Counted from the first letter of the stretch, positions 35,290 to 44,024 are shown. The stretch is DNA of 64,000 bases from Streptomyces roseolus (GCF_014649855.1 NZ_BMTV01000015.1:119755-183754); one strand, 5' to 3'. Numbers and translations are program-made. Notes: generated from the sequence alone by a model not told the origin.

Positions 35290-35420
35290 ACAGCGGAACC
35301 TACGGAGCGGTAAATCCCTGTCCGAATAACCGAGATCGAATTTGCGAACCGCAGATCTCTTGTTACCGTTCTGGGAGCCCGGTCGCTGGTGCATCCCCCG
35401 TCGCCAGCGACCGGGCGTTT
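35290..35420 (+). ncRNA. Candidate intergenic small RNA
   Basis: Between the DUF5926 gene and a convergent gene lies an AT-richer stretch (about 35310-35372) followed by a 13-bp hairpin GCCCGGTCGCTGG/CCAGCGACCGGGC (35377-35389/35404-35416) with a C-rich loop (CATCCCCCG), then GTTTCC. The base composition differs sharply from the surroundings and the hairpin could be a terminator. It could instead be just the DUF5926 terminator. Boundaries are approximate. Confidence 0.35.
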
Positions 35421-35455
35421 CCATGCCCGCCCCGCCGTCGCGCCGTGGCGGTTGC

Positions 35456-36124
35456 TCAACTCGCTTCGTCCTCGGCCGTGTTGCTGCCCGAGCGGAGCAG
35501 CAGCGGCGCCCCGCCGCCTTCTTCCTTCCCCGCGAATTCCGCCACCGCCGTATGCGCGCGAGCGGCGCCCGTGCCCGGCTCCCTCGGGGTCTCGCAGGTG
35601 CCCGGCTCGTCCCGCGCGGGGACCGGGCACCGCACCTGGACCGTCCGGCCCCCGGGCGCCATGAGGGTCAGAATCGCGTCGATCTCGCGGCCGGTGGCAT
35701 TGCGGTAGTAGGTGCGCGCCCAGACGTCCGGGCCCTCGGACAGGACGCAGGTCTGTGCCTCGACGCCCTCGGGGGAGGCGACTTCGGGACCGCAGCGGCT
35801 GACCCGCTCGGGCGTCCCGGCGGCCTCTGCGGCGGCGCTCGCCGACGGGGGCGCCTCCTTCGGGGCGACGGGCCGCGCGCTCTCGCCGGTCCGCTCCTCC
35901 CCGCCGAGCCCCAGTTCGCCCAGGAGCTCTCCGGCCACGCCGCCCGGCTTGGCGTCGCCCGCCGGCGCCCGGCCGTCGGGAGCGTGGTGCGCCGGAGCGC
36001 GGGACGTCGACGGCGGTGCTTCGTCCGGCCGGCCCGCCGTGGCGGCCGGCGGGACGAGGACGGCGATCGCGACGACGGTGCCGAGGCCGGCCATGCGGAG
36101 GTGCGCCGGACCCAGCCGACTCAT
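35456..36124 (-). CDS. Hypothetical secreted protein
   Basis: 222 residues with an N-terminal export signal (HLRMAGLGTVVAIAVLVPPAA). A Pro/Ala-rich stretch follows, then a small domain with four Cys (SRCGPEV, AQTCVLS, QVRCPVP, GTCETP) likely forming two disulfides, containing WARTYYRNATGREIDAILTL. ATG 36124 is chosen because CAGGTGG precedes it; a GTG at 36133 is possible. I do not recognise the family. Confidence 0.75.
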   Translation of the reverse strand: MSRLGPAHLRMAGLGTVVAIAVLVPPAATAGRPDEAPPSTSRAPAHHAPDGRAPAGDAKPGGVAGELLGELGLGGEERTGESARPVAPKEAPPSASAAAEAAGTPERVSRCGPEVASPEGVEAQTCVLSEGPDVWARTYYRNATGREIDAILTLMAPGGRTVQVRCPVPARDEPGTCETPREPGTGAARAHTAVAEFAGKEEGGGAPLLLRSGSNTAEDEAS

Positions 36125-36275
36125 GCGACCCACCTGCTCTGTTCGGGGACCGGTCCCGGGCCGGGAACGATCACGGACGGTGGGCCGAACCTACCCGCGC
36201 CGGACGGGCCCCCGGCGGGCCGCGCGCCGGATTCCCGTACGCGTCGGCCCGGGACGCACCCGTTCGGGTGAACGG

Positions 36276-37145
36276 TCAGTAGGCGAGCCGGCTTCCGCCG
36301 CCGGGGGTGGCCGTGCTCGCCGCGACCAGGGCGTCGACGACCGCCTCCACGTCCGGCAGCCAGGGGCGGGCCGAGCCGGCGAGCGGCTCCCGCTCCCAGC
36401 GGACCCGCCCGGTGCCCGCCGTGGACGGCGGCATCAGCAGATAGCCGCCCTCTCCGTGGAACCGCAGCGAGCTGGGCACGCTGTCCTTCGCGTACAGCAG
36501 CTCGCCGAGCCGTTCGAGGCCGTACGGGGCGACCAGGATCGACCAGCGGGTCGGCGTCGCCACCACCGGGCCGAGCCGCATGCCCATCGCGTCGAGCTCC
36601 CGCAGGGCACGGGCGCCCGCGGGCGCCGGCAGGCTCACCGCGCAGGGGGCGCGGCCGCCGGTGGCCAGCAGGACGGGGGCGTCCGGGCGCCGGGTCCACC
36701 ACCAGCGGATCATCCGCTCGTCGGTGGTGGCGGCCAGCAGGCCCGGGTCGAAGGGGTGGGCGCCGGGGACCACGCACTCCGGGTCGGGACAGGCGCACAC
36801 CGGCCCGGCGCCGCCGGACCGCTCGGCCGTACGCCCGTCACCGGGCTTCTCCGCACGGCCCACCACGCCAGCGGTACCGGGCTTCTCCGCACGGCCCGCC
36901 GCACGACCGTCACCGGACTTCTCCGCACGGCCCGCGCCGGACCGCTCCGCTCTGGACGCGCCGGAGACGGCCCGCAGGCCGCCGCGGACGGAGGTCTTCG
37001 CCCTGCCGGCGGGCTCCGCCAGGCCCACTCCCGGCAGAACGGGCCAGTCCCACTCGACCGCGAAGGTGACCGCCGCGTCCTGCCGTGCGGTCCTCTCCTT
37101 GCGCCGGAACCGGAGCCTGCGTCGCCTTCCGAGGATCTCGCGCAT
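36276..37145 (-). CDS. Prim-Pol-like (bifunctional DNA primase/polymerase N-terminal) protein, catalytic motif missing
   Basis: 289 residues. Family marks are AAVTFAVEWDWPVLPGV at the N-terminus, the Cys/His block CACPDPECVVPGAHP, and MIRWWWTRRPDAPVLLATGG. Where active Prim-Pol proteins have an Asp-x-Asp, this one reads CAVSLPAPAGARAL, and the later His motif reads PTRWSILVAPYG, so both metal and nucleotide ligands are missing. An insert at about 60-110 consists of AEKPG/AEKSGDGR-like repeats. ATG 37145 has AAAGGAA upstream. Likely non-catalytic. Divergent from the SpoIIE phosphatase gene. Confidence 0.82.
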   Translation of the reverse strand: MREILGRRRRLRFRRKERTARQDAAVTFAVEWDWPVLPGVGLAEPAGRAKTSVRGGLRAVSGASRAERSGAGRAEKSGDGRAAGRAEKPGTAGVVGRAEKPGDGRTAERSGGAGPVCACPDPECVVPGAHPFDPGLLAATTDERMIRWWWTRRPDAPVLLATGGRAPCAVSLPAPAGARALRELDAMGMRLGPVVATPTRWSILVAPYGLERLGELLYAKDSVPSSLRFHGEGGYLLMPPSTAGTGRVRWEREPLAGSARPWLPDVEAVVDALVAASTATPGGGSRLAY

Positions 37146-37607
37146 GAGCGCTCGTTCCTTTCCGTTGAACGCCGAATCCACATCACACCACGTGCAGATC
37201 TCTTCACCGTGCGTATCAGCGCGTACAGCGTCGGCGGTGCGTCGCCCCGCTCGGGGGCGGGGCCGGCCGGAACGGGGCCGGGTCACAGTCAGGTCGAAGC
37301 CGGTTCAGAACGATCCCCGCCACGCGGGGGTGGGACTGCGGCCTGCGGCACGTACGACGCCGGGGTTCCGCTTCTCGATCCCGGGGCGCCGTCAACTGCC
37401 CCTGCCTGTCATCGATTACGTACCCCACACGCTCAGAATGACGCGCTTTCAAACGACGCCAGTCGACCGCAAATGGTGCACACCGGGGGCAATTTTCGGC
37501 CAACTTCCAGCCCACTTCAACCCCTGTGCACGAGCTCGCCGGACGCCACCTGGACACCACAAGTCCCATGGGGACGATGCTGGACATCGCTCCTCGGGTG
37601 CGTGTAC
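37146..37607. other. Divergent intergenic region (462 bp)
   Basis: No convincing gene. It separates the Prim-Pol-like gene from the SpoIIE phosphatase gene and must carry both promoters; GC content drops in 37380-37500. Confidence 0.5.
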
Positions 37608-39131
37608 ATGTGGAGACATCGAGCGGCGCAATATGACATGGGGGTTTGCGATGCCATGGCGTCAAACGCACCGGTCGGAAAGCCGACCGAGATGAGCTCC
37701 CCGCACCTGCCGAAACACCTGCAGCAGCACCTTCCGAAAGTGGCCGGAATCGACTCCACAGTTCCCGCGCCCCCGCACACTAAGGCGCCCCTCGCGGGCG
37801 TCCCCGCCGCCGCGGCGCCCGTCGACGCGACTCCCGCGCCCGGCGCCCTGATCACGGACCGCCTGGCCGGCTGGGTCTCCGACCTCACCACCCTCCACGA
37901 ACTCACCGAGCGGCTCATCAGGACCGCGGCCCTCGACGAGGCCCTCCACGAACTCCTCGGTGCGGGAGCCGCCCTCGTCGGCGCCCGCCGCGGCATGGCC
38001 GTCCTCGAGCCCGCCGACGGCCTCGGCCCCGCCACCACCATCGGCCTCGGCCTCGCCCACGCCGACCTCGGCACCATCGAGACCGTCCCCCGCGGCGCCA
38101 CCGGCTACGGCCGCCTCCTCGACGGGCTCCCCGACCCGTCGGATCCGGGCCGCGTCCCGGAGCCCATCGCCATCCACGACGTCCGCACCGAGGAAGGCCT
38201 CGACCCCCGCCACCGCGAGGTGGCCGCACGCCTCGGCTACGCCGCCAGCTACGCCCTCCCCCTCGCCACCGAGGAGGCCGGCCGGCTCGGCGCCGTCGTC
38301 TGGCTCTACGACGAGCCGGCCGCCCCCACCGACCGGCAGCGCCACCTCATCGGCCTCTACGGCCGCTTCGCCACCGAGCACCTCGGCCGCCTCCTCCAGG
38401 TCGAGCGCGCCCGCGTCCAGGTCTCCACCGTCGCCGAGGAACTGCTCCCGAGCCGGCTCCCCCGCGTCCCCGGAGTCCGCCTCGCCGCCCGTCACGGCAC
38501 CGGCCCCCGGGGCGGCGGCGACTGGTACGACGCCCTGCCGCTGCCCGAGGGCGCCCTCGGGCTCTCCGTCGGCTCCGTCTCCGGCACCGGCCCCAGCGCG
38601 CTGGCCGCGATGGGACGGCTGCGCGCCTCGCTGCGCGCGTACGCGGTGATGGAGGGGGAGGACCCGGTCGCCGTCCTCTCCGACCTGGAGCTGCTACTCC
38701 GGCTCACCGAGCCGGCCCGCTCGGCCACCGCCCTTTTCGCCTACGCCGAGCCGGCCCGCCGCCGTCTCGTCCTGGCCGGTGCCGGCCACGCCCCGCCGCT
38801 GCTGATCGGCGAGCGCCGCACCGAGTACGTGGAGACCTCCCTCTCCGCCCCGCTCGGGATGCTCTCCTGCTGGGAGGCGCCCAGCGTGGAGCTGTCCCCC
38901 GCACCAGGAGAAACGGTGCTGCTGTACACGGACGGGCTGCTGCGGCGTACCGGCGACCCCGTCGACCGCGCCTTCGCCCGGCTCCACGCCGCCGCCGCGA
39001 GCGTTTCCCGGACGGACCGGGACGATCCTGGCGCAATCGCCGACCACGTCCTGCGGACCGTGCTCCCGGACGGGCTCGACCCGGCGGTGGAGGGCGAGGA
39101 CGTGGTGCTGCTCGCCGCCCGCTTCGACTGA
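37608..39131 (+). CDS. GAF-domain PP2C/SpoIIE-type serine phosphatase
   Basis: 507 residues if started at ATG 37608. GAF domain at about 85-265 (LHELTERLIRTAALDEALHE ... YALPLATEEAGRLGAVVWLY), then a SpoIIE domain from about 275: GGGDWYDALPLPEG, AYAEPARRRLVLAGAGHAPP, VLLYTDGLLRRTGDP and GEDVVLLAARFD. The usual GDVxGHG metal motif reads VGSVSGTGPS, so one Asp ligand is replaced by Ser. Starts at 37638 and 37656 are also possible; none has a good ribosome site. It would dephosphorylate STAS-type anti-anti-sigma factors if active. Confidence 0.87.
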   Translation: MWRHRAAQYDMGVCDAMASNAPVGKPTEMSSPHLPKHLQQHLPKVAGIDSTVPAPPHTKAPLAGVPAAAAPVDATPAPGALITDRLAGWVSDLTTLHELTERLIRTAALDEALHELLGAGAALVGARRGMAVLEPADGLGPATTIGLGLAHADLGTIETVPRGATGYGRLLDGLPDPSDPGRVPEPIAIHDVRTEEGLDPRHREVAARLGYAASYALPLATEEAGRLGAVVWLYDEPAAPTDRQRHLIGLYGRFATEHLGRLLQVERARVQVSTVAEELLPSRLPRVPGVRLAARHGTGPRGGGDWYDALPLPEGALGLSVGSVSGTGPSALAAMGRLRASLRAYAVMEGEDPVAVLSDLELLLRLTEPARSATALFAYAEPARRRLVLAGAGHAPPLLIGERRTEYVETSLSAPLGMLSCWEAPSVELSPAPGETVLLYTDGLLRRTGDPVDRAFARLHAAAASVSRTDRDDPGAIADHVLRTVLPDGLDPAVEGEDVVLLAARFD

Positions 39132-39137
39132 GCGCAC

Positions 39138-39167
39138 CGGTCACCGGTGCGATCGCACCGGTGACCG
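39138..39167. terminator. 30-bp perfect palindrome after the phosphatase gene
   Basis: Arms 39138-39152 and 39153-39167 are exact complements without a loop (centre TGCGATCGCA), 6 nt after the stop codon. It probably acts as a terminator hairpin; as a loopless palindrome it could also bind a protein. Confidence 0.5.
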
Positions 39168-39256
39168 CGCGGTAACGGGCCTTCCGGCCCTGGGCCCCCT
39201 TCCGTACGACCGTACGATGGAGGGGGTTCAGTGTCGTACCAAGAGGAGGCAGACCC

Positions 39257-40714
39257 GTGGCCGAAGAGCTCACTCCGGAGACCCCGGACGAGGCCGAGGA
39301 GCCGATCAAGCAGCGGAAGAACGGCCTGTACCAAGGCGTTTCCGACGAGCTCGCCGAGAGCATGAAGTCCGGCTGGGCCGACACGGAGCTGACCGGCCTC
39401 GCGCCGATCCCGCAGGCCGAGCGGACCGCCGCCCGGCGCGCCGCGCTCTCCGCCCGCTTCCCGGGCGAGCGCCTGGTGATCCCGGCGGGCAACCTGAAGA
39501 CCCGGTCGAACGACACCGAGTACAGCTTCCGCGCCTCCACCGAGTACGCGTACCTCACCGGCGACCAGACCCACGACGGCGTCCTCGTCCTGGAGCCGAC
39601 CGCGACCGGCCACGACGCCACGATCTACCTGCTGCCCCGCTCGAACCGTGAGAACGGCGAGTTCTGGCTCGACGGCATGGGCGAGCTGTGGGTCGGCCGC
39701 CGCCACTCCCTCGCCGAGGCGGAGCAGCTGCTCGGCCTTCCGGCGAAGGACGTCCGCGAGCTGGCCGCCGCCCTCGCCGAGGCCACCGGCCCGGTCCGCG
39801 CCGTGCGCGGTCACGACGCCGGCATCGAGGCCGCCCTCACCGACAAGGTCACCGCCGAGCGCGACGAGGAGCTGCGGGTCTTCCTCTCCGAGGCCCGGCT
39901 CGTCAAGGACGACTTCGAGATCGCCGAGCTGGAGAAGGCCTGCGCCGCCACCGCCCGCGGCTTCGAGGACGTCGTGAAGGTCCTCGACAAGGCCGAGGCC
40001 ACCAGCGAGCGCTACATCGAGGGCACCTTCTTCCTCCGCGCCCGCGTCGAGGGCAACGACGTCGGCTACGGCACCATCGCCGCCGCCGGCCCGCACGCCT
40101 GCACCCTCCACTGGGTCCGCAACGACGGCGCCGTCCGCTCCGGCGACCTGCTCCTGCTCGACGCCGGCGTCGAGACCACCGAGCTCTACACCGCGGACGT
40201 CACCCGCACCCTGCCGATCAACGGCCGGTACACCGACGTCCAGCGCAAGATCTACGACGCCGTGTACGAGGCGCAGGAGGCGGGCATCGCCGCGGTGAAG
40301 CCCGGCGCCGCCTACCGCGACTTCCACGACGCCGCCCAGCGGGTGCTCGCCGAGAAGCTCGTCGAGTGGGGCCTCGTCGAGGGCCCGGCCGACCGCGTCC
40401 TGGAGCTGGGCCTCCAGCGCCGCTGGACCCTGCACGGCACCGGCCACATGCTCGGCATGGACGTCCACGACTGCGCCGCCGCGCGTACCGAGGCGTACGT
40501 CGACACCACCCTGGAGCCGGGCATGTGCCTGACCGTCGAGCCGGGGCTCTACTTCCAGGCCGACGACCTGACCGTGCCGGAGGAGTACCGCGGCATCGGC
40601 GTCCGGATCGAGGACGACATCCTCGTCACGGAGGACGGCAACCGGAACCTCTCGGACCAGCTGCCCCGCCGGTCCGACGAGGTCGAGGCGTGGATGGCCG
40701 GCCTGAAGGGCTGA
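39257..40714 (+). CDS. pepP: Xaa-Pro aminopeptidase (M24B, aminopeptidase P)
   Basis: 485 residues. N-terminal creatinase-like domain (RLVIPAGNLKTRSNDTEYSF; YAYLTGDQTHDGVLVLEP) and C-terminal pita-bread metallopeptidase with the dinuclear ligands in LLLLDAGVETTELYTADVTR (two Asp), HGTGHMLGMDVHD (His), TVEPGLYF (Glu) and VRIEDDILVT (Glu). Full length. GTG 39257 has AAGAGGAGG upstream and a TACGAT-like -10 near 39212. It removes N-terminal residues before proline. Cytoplasmic, monocistronic. Confidence 0.95.
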   Translation: MAEELTPETPDEAEEPIKQRKNGLYQGVSDELAESMKSGWADTELTGLAPIPQAERTAARRAALSARFPGERLVIPAGNLKTRSNDTEYSFRASTEYAYLTGDQTHDGVLVLEPTATGHDATIYLLPRSNRENGEFWLDGMGELWVGRRHSLAEAEQLLGLPAKDVRELAAALAEATGPVRAVRGHDAGIEAALTDKVTAERDEELRVFLSEARLVKDDFEIAELEKACAATARGFEDVVKVLDKAEATSERYIEGTFFLRARVEGNDVGYGTIAAAGPHACTLHWVRNDGAVRSGDLLLLDAGVETTELYTADVTRTLPINGRYTDVQRKIYDAVYEAQEAGIAAVKPGAAYRDFHDAAQRVLAEKLVEWGLVEGPADRVLELGLQRRWTLHGTGHMLGMDVHDCAAARTEAYVDTTLEPGMCLTVEPGLYFQADDLTVPEEYRGIGVRIEDDILVTEDGNRNLSDQLPRRSDEVEAWMAGLKG

Positions 40715-40729
40715 CGCCGCCGCACGGGG

Positions 40730-40755
40730 GAAGGGCCCCTTTCGAGGGGCCCTTC
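40730..40755. terminator. Bidirectional terminator between convergent genes
   Basis: Perfect 10-bp stem GAAGGGCCCC/GGGGCCCTTC with a TTTCGA loop, between pepP (+) and the ATPase gene (-). Confidence 0.8.
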
Positions 40756-40762
40756 TCACGGT

Positions 40763-41212
40763 TCAGGCCAGCAGGAGGGACGGGCTGTCCTTCCACTTCA
40801 GGATCTTGTCGAAGCTGACCACCGCGCCGCCCCGGCCCGAGCGGCCGAAGTGGACGTGGTCCGAGAGCTCCTCGATCAGGCGCAGGCCGCGGCCGCTCTC
40901 GGCGTCCGGCCGGGCGGCCCGGGCGGGCGCCGGCGGCGACCCGGGGAAGCCCGGGCCCGCGTCGGCGACCTCGATGCGGCAGGTCTCGCCGTCGAGGAAG
41001 GCCGTCACCCGGTACGCCTCCGAGGCCCGGCCCGCGGCGGTGCCGCCACCGTGCTCGACCGCGTTGGCACACGCCTCGGTCAGGGCGACCGACAGCTCGT
41101 AGGAGACGTCGGGATCGACCCCGGCCGTCTCCATGGTGCCGAGGAACAGGCGCCGGGCGAGCGGCACGCTCGCGGCCTCGCGCCGCAGATGGAGTGACCA
41201 CCAGATGCTCAT
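40763..41212 (-). CDS. RsbW-like ATP-binding regulatory protein
   Basis: 149 residues covering one HATPase_c_2 domain: VALTEACANAVEHGGGT (N-box), RIEVADAGPGFPG (G1) and ESGRGLRLIEELSDHVHF (G2), ending in a strand-rich FDKILKWKDSPSLLLA. ATP-site motifs are complete, unlike many degenerate copies. ATG 41212 begins MSIWWSLHLRREAASVPLAR, typical for the group. Likely an anti-sigma or switch kinase acting on STAS proteins; partners are not adjacent. Confidence 0.92.
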   Translation of the reverse strand: MSIWWSLHLRREAASVPLARRLFLGTMETAGVDPDVSYELSVALTEACANAVEHGGGTAAGRASEAYRVTAFLDGETCRIEVADAGPGFPGSPPAPARAARPDAESGRGLRLIEELSDHVHFGRSGRGGAVVSFDKILKWKDSPSLLLA

Positions 41213-41495
41213 GCTCCAGCCTCCCGGCAGCGGCTCGACATACCCCTAGCTATTGCCGCGCGCGGCGGTCCGTAAGCGCCCGGAAGCGTCAAGAGCGCCC
41301 GTTCGGCGGAAGCGAGGGGGCCGGGCCCCGGTGTATGTCCGGCCCGGTCCCCCGGCTGCCGCGGCGCGTCCCGGCGTACCGCCCGGCACGTCCGCCGGCG
41401 CACCTCCCGGCGCATGTCCTACCGAACACCCCCAAGACCGACCTTGCGGACCTGCCTCCTGCGGGCGGGGGCCCTGGTGCGATGATGGGGCCGCC

Positions 41496-42269
41496 ATGTC
41501 TGCCCCCGCGCTCGCTCCACGGCTGCTGAGGGCCGCGGTGTTCACCGCGGTCTGCGTCGTGCTGTCCGCGCTGGGACACGCCCTCGCCGCCTGCGCGGGC
41601 ATCGCCCTGTGGACCCTCCTCGCCGGCTTCCTCGGCGTCTTCGGGGTCACGGTCCTGCTCACCGGGCGCGAGCGCTCGCTCGGCTTCGTCGTCGCCACCC
41701 TGGCGGGCGGACAGCTAGGGCTCCACCTCCTCTTCGGCCTCGGACAGCGGCAGCTCGCGCTGAGCGCCCAGGCCGACGACGCGCTCGTCCGCATGGCGGC
41801 CAAGCTCGTCTGCGGCTCGGGCGCGGCCAACCTCACCCCCGGCGACGCCGCCGGGATCCTCAGCCGGGCCGGGATCGACCCGGCCGCCGCGTCCGCCCAC
41901 GCGGGCGCGCACGGGGCCGCACCCGCCGACGCGCTGCTGCCCGGCCTGCCCATGGCCCTCGGGCACCTGCTCGCCGCCTTGGTGGCCGGCTGGCTGCTGC
42001 GCCGGGGCGACCTGGCCCTGGTCCGGCTCGTCGAGCTCTCCGAGCAGCGCGCCGGCGAACTCGCCGAGGCCGTCCCCGTACGCTCCCTGCGCGCCGCGCT
42101 CCGCCTCGTCCGGGCCCTGCTCGCCGGCCTGGCGGCGCTGGCCCCGGCCGGTCCCCGCGGCCTGCTCCGCACCGCCCTCGACTCCCCGCCGCCGCCGGTG
42201 GCCGGGGCACTCCAGCACTCGGTGATCCGCCGCGGCCCGCCGGCCGCCGCCTGCGTCCTCGCAGCCTGA
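41496..42269 (+). CDS. Integral membrane protein upstream of the copper operon
   Basis: 257 residues with hydrophobic helices at about 8-55, 68-85 and 150-170, an Ala-rich external segment (GIDPAAASAHAGAHGAAPAD) and a hydrophobic C-terminal part. There are no clear metal motifs beyond scattered His. The ATG at 41496 matches the beginning of the first helix. It is read in the same direction as, and 142 nt before, ycnI, so it may be co-regulated with the copper genes. I do not recognise a biochemical function. Confidence 0.82.
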   Translation: MSAPALAPRLLRAAVFTAVCVVLSALGHALAACAGIALWTLLAGFLGVFGVTVLLTGRERSLGFVVATLAGGQLGLHLLFGLGQRQLALSAQADDALVRMAAKLVCGSGAANLTPGDAAGILSRAGIDPAAASAHAGAHGAAPADALLPGLPMALGHLLAALVAGWLLRRGDLALVRLVELSEQRAGELAEAVPVRSLRAALRLVRALLAGLAALAPAGPRGLLRTALDSPPPPVAGALQHSVIRRGPPAAACVLAA

Positions 42270-42411
42270 CGCGGTCCGCTCCACGGGGAGCGGGGCCGCG
42301 CCCGTCCGCGCCCCTCCGCCCGGGTCCGCCCGTGGCGCCGCGGGCCGCCGGACCGGACCGCCTTCTCTCGCGGGCCCGCCAGGGCCCCTCCACCGAGCCG
42401 GAGTGTCTTCC

Positions 42412-43161
42412 ATGAACCTGTCCCGCGTCGCCCTCGCCGCCGGCACCGCCGCGGCCTCCGTCGTCCTCCTGTCGGGCACGGCCTTCGCCCACGTGAGCGT
42501 GCAGCCCCAGGGCGAGGCCGCCAAGGGCGGCTACGCGACCGTGAACATCAAGGTCCCGAACGAGCGCGACAACGCCTCCACCGTGAAGCTGGAGGTCAGC
42601 TTCCCGCTCGACCACCCGCTCGCCTCCGTCATGCCGCAGCCGGTCCCCGGCTGGAAGGCCGAGGTCACCAAGGCCAAGCTGGACAAGCCGCTGACGCTGC
42701 ACGGCAAGCAGATCAACGAGGCCGTCTCCAAGGTGACCTGGACCGCGGACGGCTCGAAGATCGGCCCCGGCCAGTTCCAGCAGTTCCCGCTCTCCCTCGG
42801 CCAGCTGCCGGAGGACGCCGACCAGCTCGTCCTCAAGGCCGTCCAGACCTACGACAACGACGAGGTCGTGCGCTGGATCGAGGAGCAGAAGGGCTCCGAG
42901 GAGCCGCAGAACCCGGCCCCGGTCCTGAAGCTCTCGGCCGCCGGCGCCGACCACCACGGCGGCGGCGCCACGCCCGCCGCCCCGTCCTCCGCCGCGGCGG
43001 ACGCGAAGGCCGGCCACGAGGACGGGGCCGGCGCCCACACCGAGACCGCATCCGCCTCCTCCAGCGACACCACGGCCCGTGTCCTCGGCGTCATCGGCAT
43101 TCTCGTCGGCATCGCCGGCGTCGCCTTCGGCGTCCTCGCCGGCCGCCGCCGCTCGGCCTGA
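42412..43161 (+). CDS. ycnI: YcnI-like DUF1775 copper-binding membrane-anchored protein
   Basis: 249 residues. Signal peptide ends AFA-HVSVQP, so the mature protein begins with the His used by YcnI proteins for copper. The DUF1775 domain follows (GYATVNIKVPNERDNASTVK; PGWKAEVTKAKL; FQQFPLSLGQLPEDADQLVL). A linker with several His (DHHGGG, GHED) precedes a C-terminal helix (VLGVIGILVGIAGVAFGVLA) and RRR anchor. ATG 42412 has GGAG 8 nt upstream. First gene of the copper operon. Confidence 0.92.
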   Translation: MNLSRVALAAGTAAASVVLLSGTAFAHVSVQPQGEAAKGGYATVNIKVPNERDNASTVKLEVSFPLDHPLASVMPQPVPGWKAEVTKAKLDKPLTLHGKQINEAVSKVTWTADGSKIGPGQFQQFPLSLGQLPEDADQLVLKAVQTYDNDEVVRWIEEQKGSEEPQNPAPVLKLSAAGADHHGGGATPAAPSSAAADAKAGHEDGAGAHTETASASSSDTTARVLGVIGILVGIAGVAFGVLAGRRRSA

Positions 43162-43171
43162 GGCACACCCC

Positions 43172-43251
43172 GGCCGGCATGCCCGGCACGCCGCGGCACA
43201 CCTGGTACGCCTGGTGTGCCCGGCATCCCGGCGTGCCGGGCACAGCCGGCC
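43172..43251 (+). promoter_or_regulatory. Large three-tier hairpin between ycnI and sco
   Basis: Three nested complementary segments form one hairpin: GGCCGGC/GCCGGCC (43172-43178/43245-43251), CCCGGCACGCCG/CGGCGTGCCGGG (43182-43193/43229-43240) and GGCACACC/GGTGTGCC (43195-43202/43213-43220), with a 10-nt loop. It fills most of the 128-nt gap between the two genes. It may partly terminate transcription or stabilise the processed mRNA ends. Confidence 0.65.
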
Positions 43252-43289
43252 AGATCCGCACCTCCCGTACTCCGAAAGACACTCACCGC

Positions 43290-44024
43290 ATGTCCACAGA
43301 GAAGACGTCCCCGTCGCAGAGCGGCGGGGACGGCACCACAGGCCGCCCCGGACGGCGCACCCCGCTGATCGTCGCCGCCGTCGCGATCGTCGCCGCCCTC
43401 GGCATCACCGCCGCGGTCGGCCTCGGCGGCGACGACCCGAAGGACGCCTCGTCCTCCGGGGTCGCCCAGATCGAGGGCGTCACCGAGAAGGCCCGGGCCG
43501 CCACCGTCCTCGACCGGCCCTTCACCAAGCCCGACCTCGTGCTCACCGACACCAAGGGCGAGCGTTACGACCTGCGCGAGCGCACCAAGGGCAAGCCGAC
43601 GCTCATCTACTTCGGCTACACCAACTGCCCCGACGTGTGCCCGCTGACGATGAGCAACATCGCCATCGCCAAGAAGCAGCTCCCCAAGGCCGACCAGGAC
43701 AAGCTCCAGGTCGTCTTCGTCACCACCGATCCCGAGCGGGACACGGCCGCCTCGCTGGCCAAGTGGCTGCCGGGCTTCGGCGACCCGTCCTTCACCGGGC
43801 TCACCGGCGACTTCGCGACGATCCAGGCGGGCGCCCGCTCGATCGGCATCGGCATCGACCCGCCGAAGAAGGAGAAGGACGGCACCGTCGTCTCCATGCA
43901 CGGCGCCCAGGTCGTCGCCTTCTCCCCCACCACCGACCAGGGCTATGTCCTGTACGGGGAGGACGCCACCGTCGACGACTACGCCAAGGACCTGCCGAAG
44001 ATCATCAAGGGGGAGAACCCGTGA
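43290..44024 (+). CDS. sco: Sco (SCO1/SenC) copper chaperone for cytochrome oxidase CuA
   Basis: 244 residues. N-terminal membrane anchor (PLIVAAVAIVAALGITAAVG), then a thioredoxin-like domain with the copper CxxxC in YTNCPDVCPLT and the ligand His in VVSMHGAQVV; FVTTDPERDTA is also typical. ATG 43290 comes after the intergenic hairpin. Family members insert copper into subunit II of cytochrome c oxidase; the Streptomyces lividans orthologue is known for this role and for aerial development. Overlaps ecuC by GTGA. Confidence 0.95.
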   Translation: MSTEKTSPSQSGGDGTTGRPGRRTPLIVAAVAIVAALGITAAVGLGGDDPKDASSSGVAQIEGVTEKARAATVLDRPFTKPDLVLTDTKGERYDLRERTKGKPTLIYFGYTNCPDVCPLTMSNIAIAKKQLPKADQDKLQVVFVTTDPERDTAASLAKWLPGFGDPSFTGLTGDFATIQAGARSIGIGIDPPKKEKDGTVVSMHGAQVVAFSPTTDQGYVLYGEDATVDDYAKDLPKIIKGENP

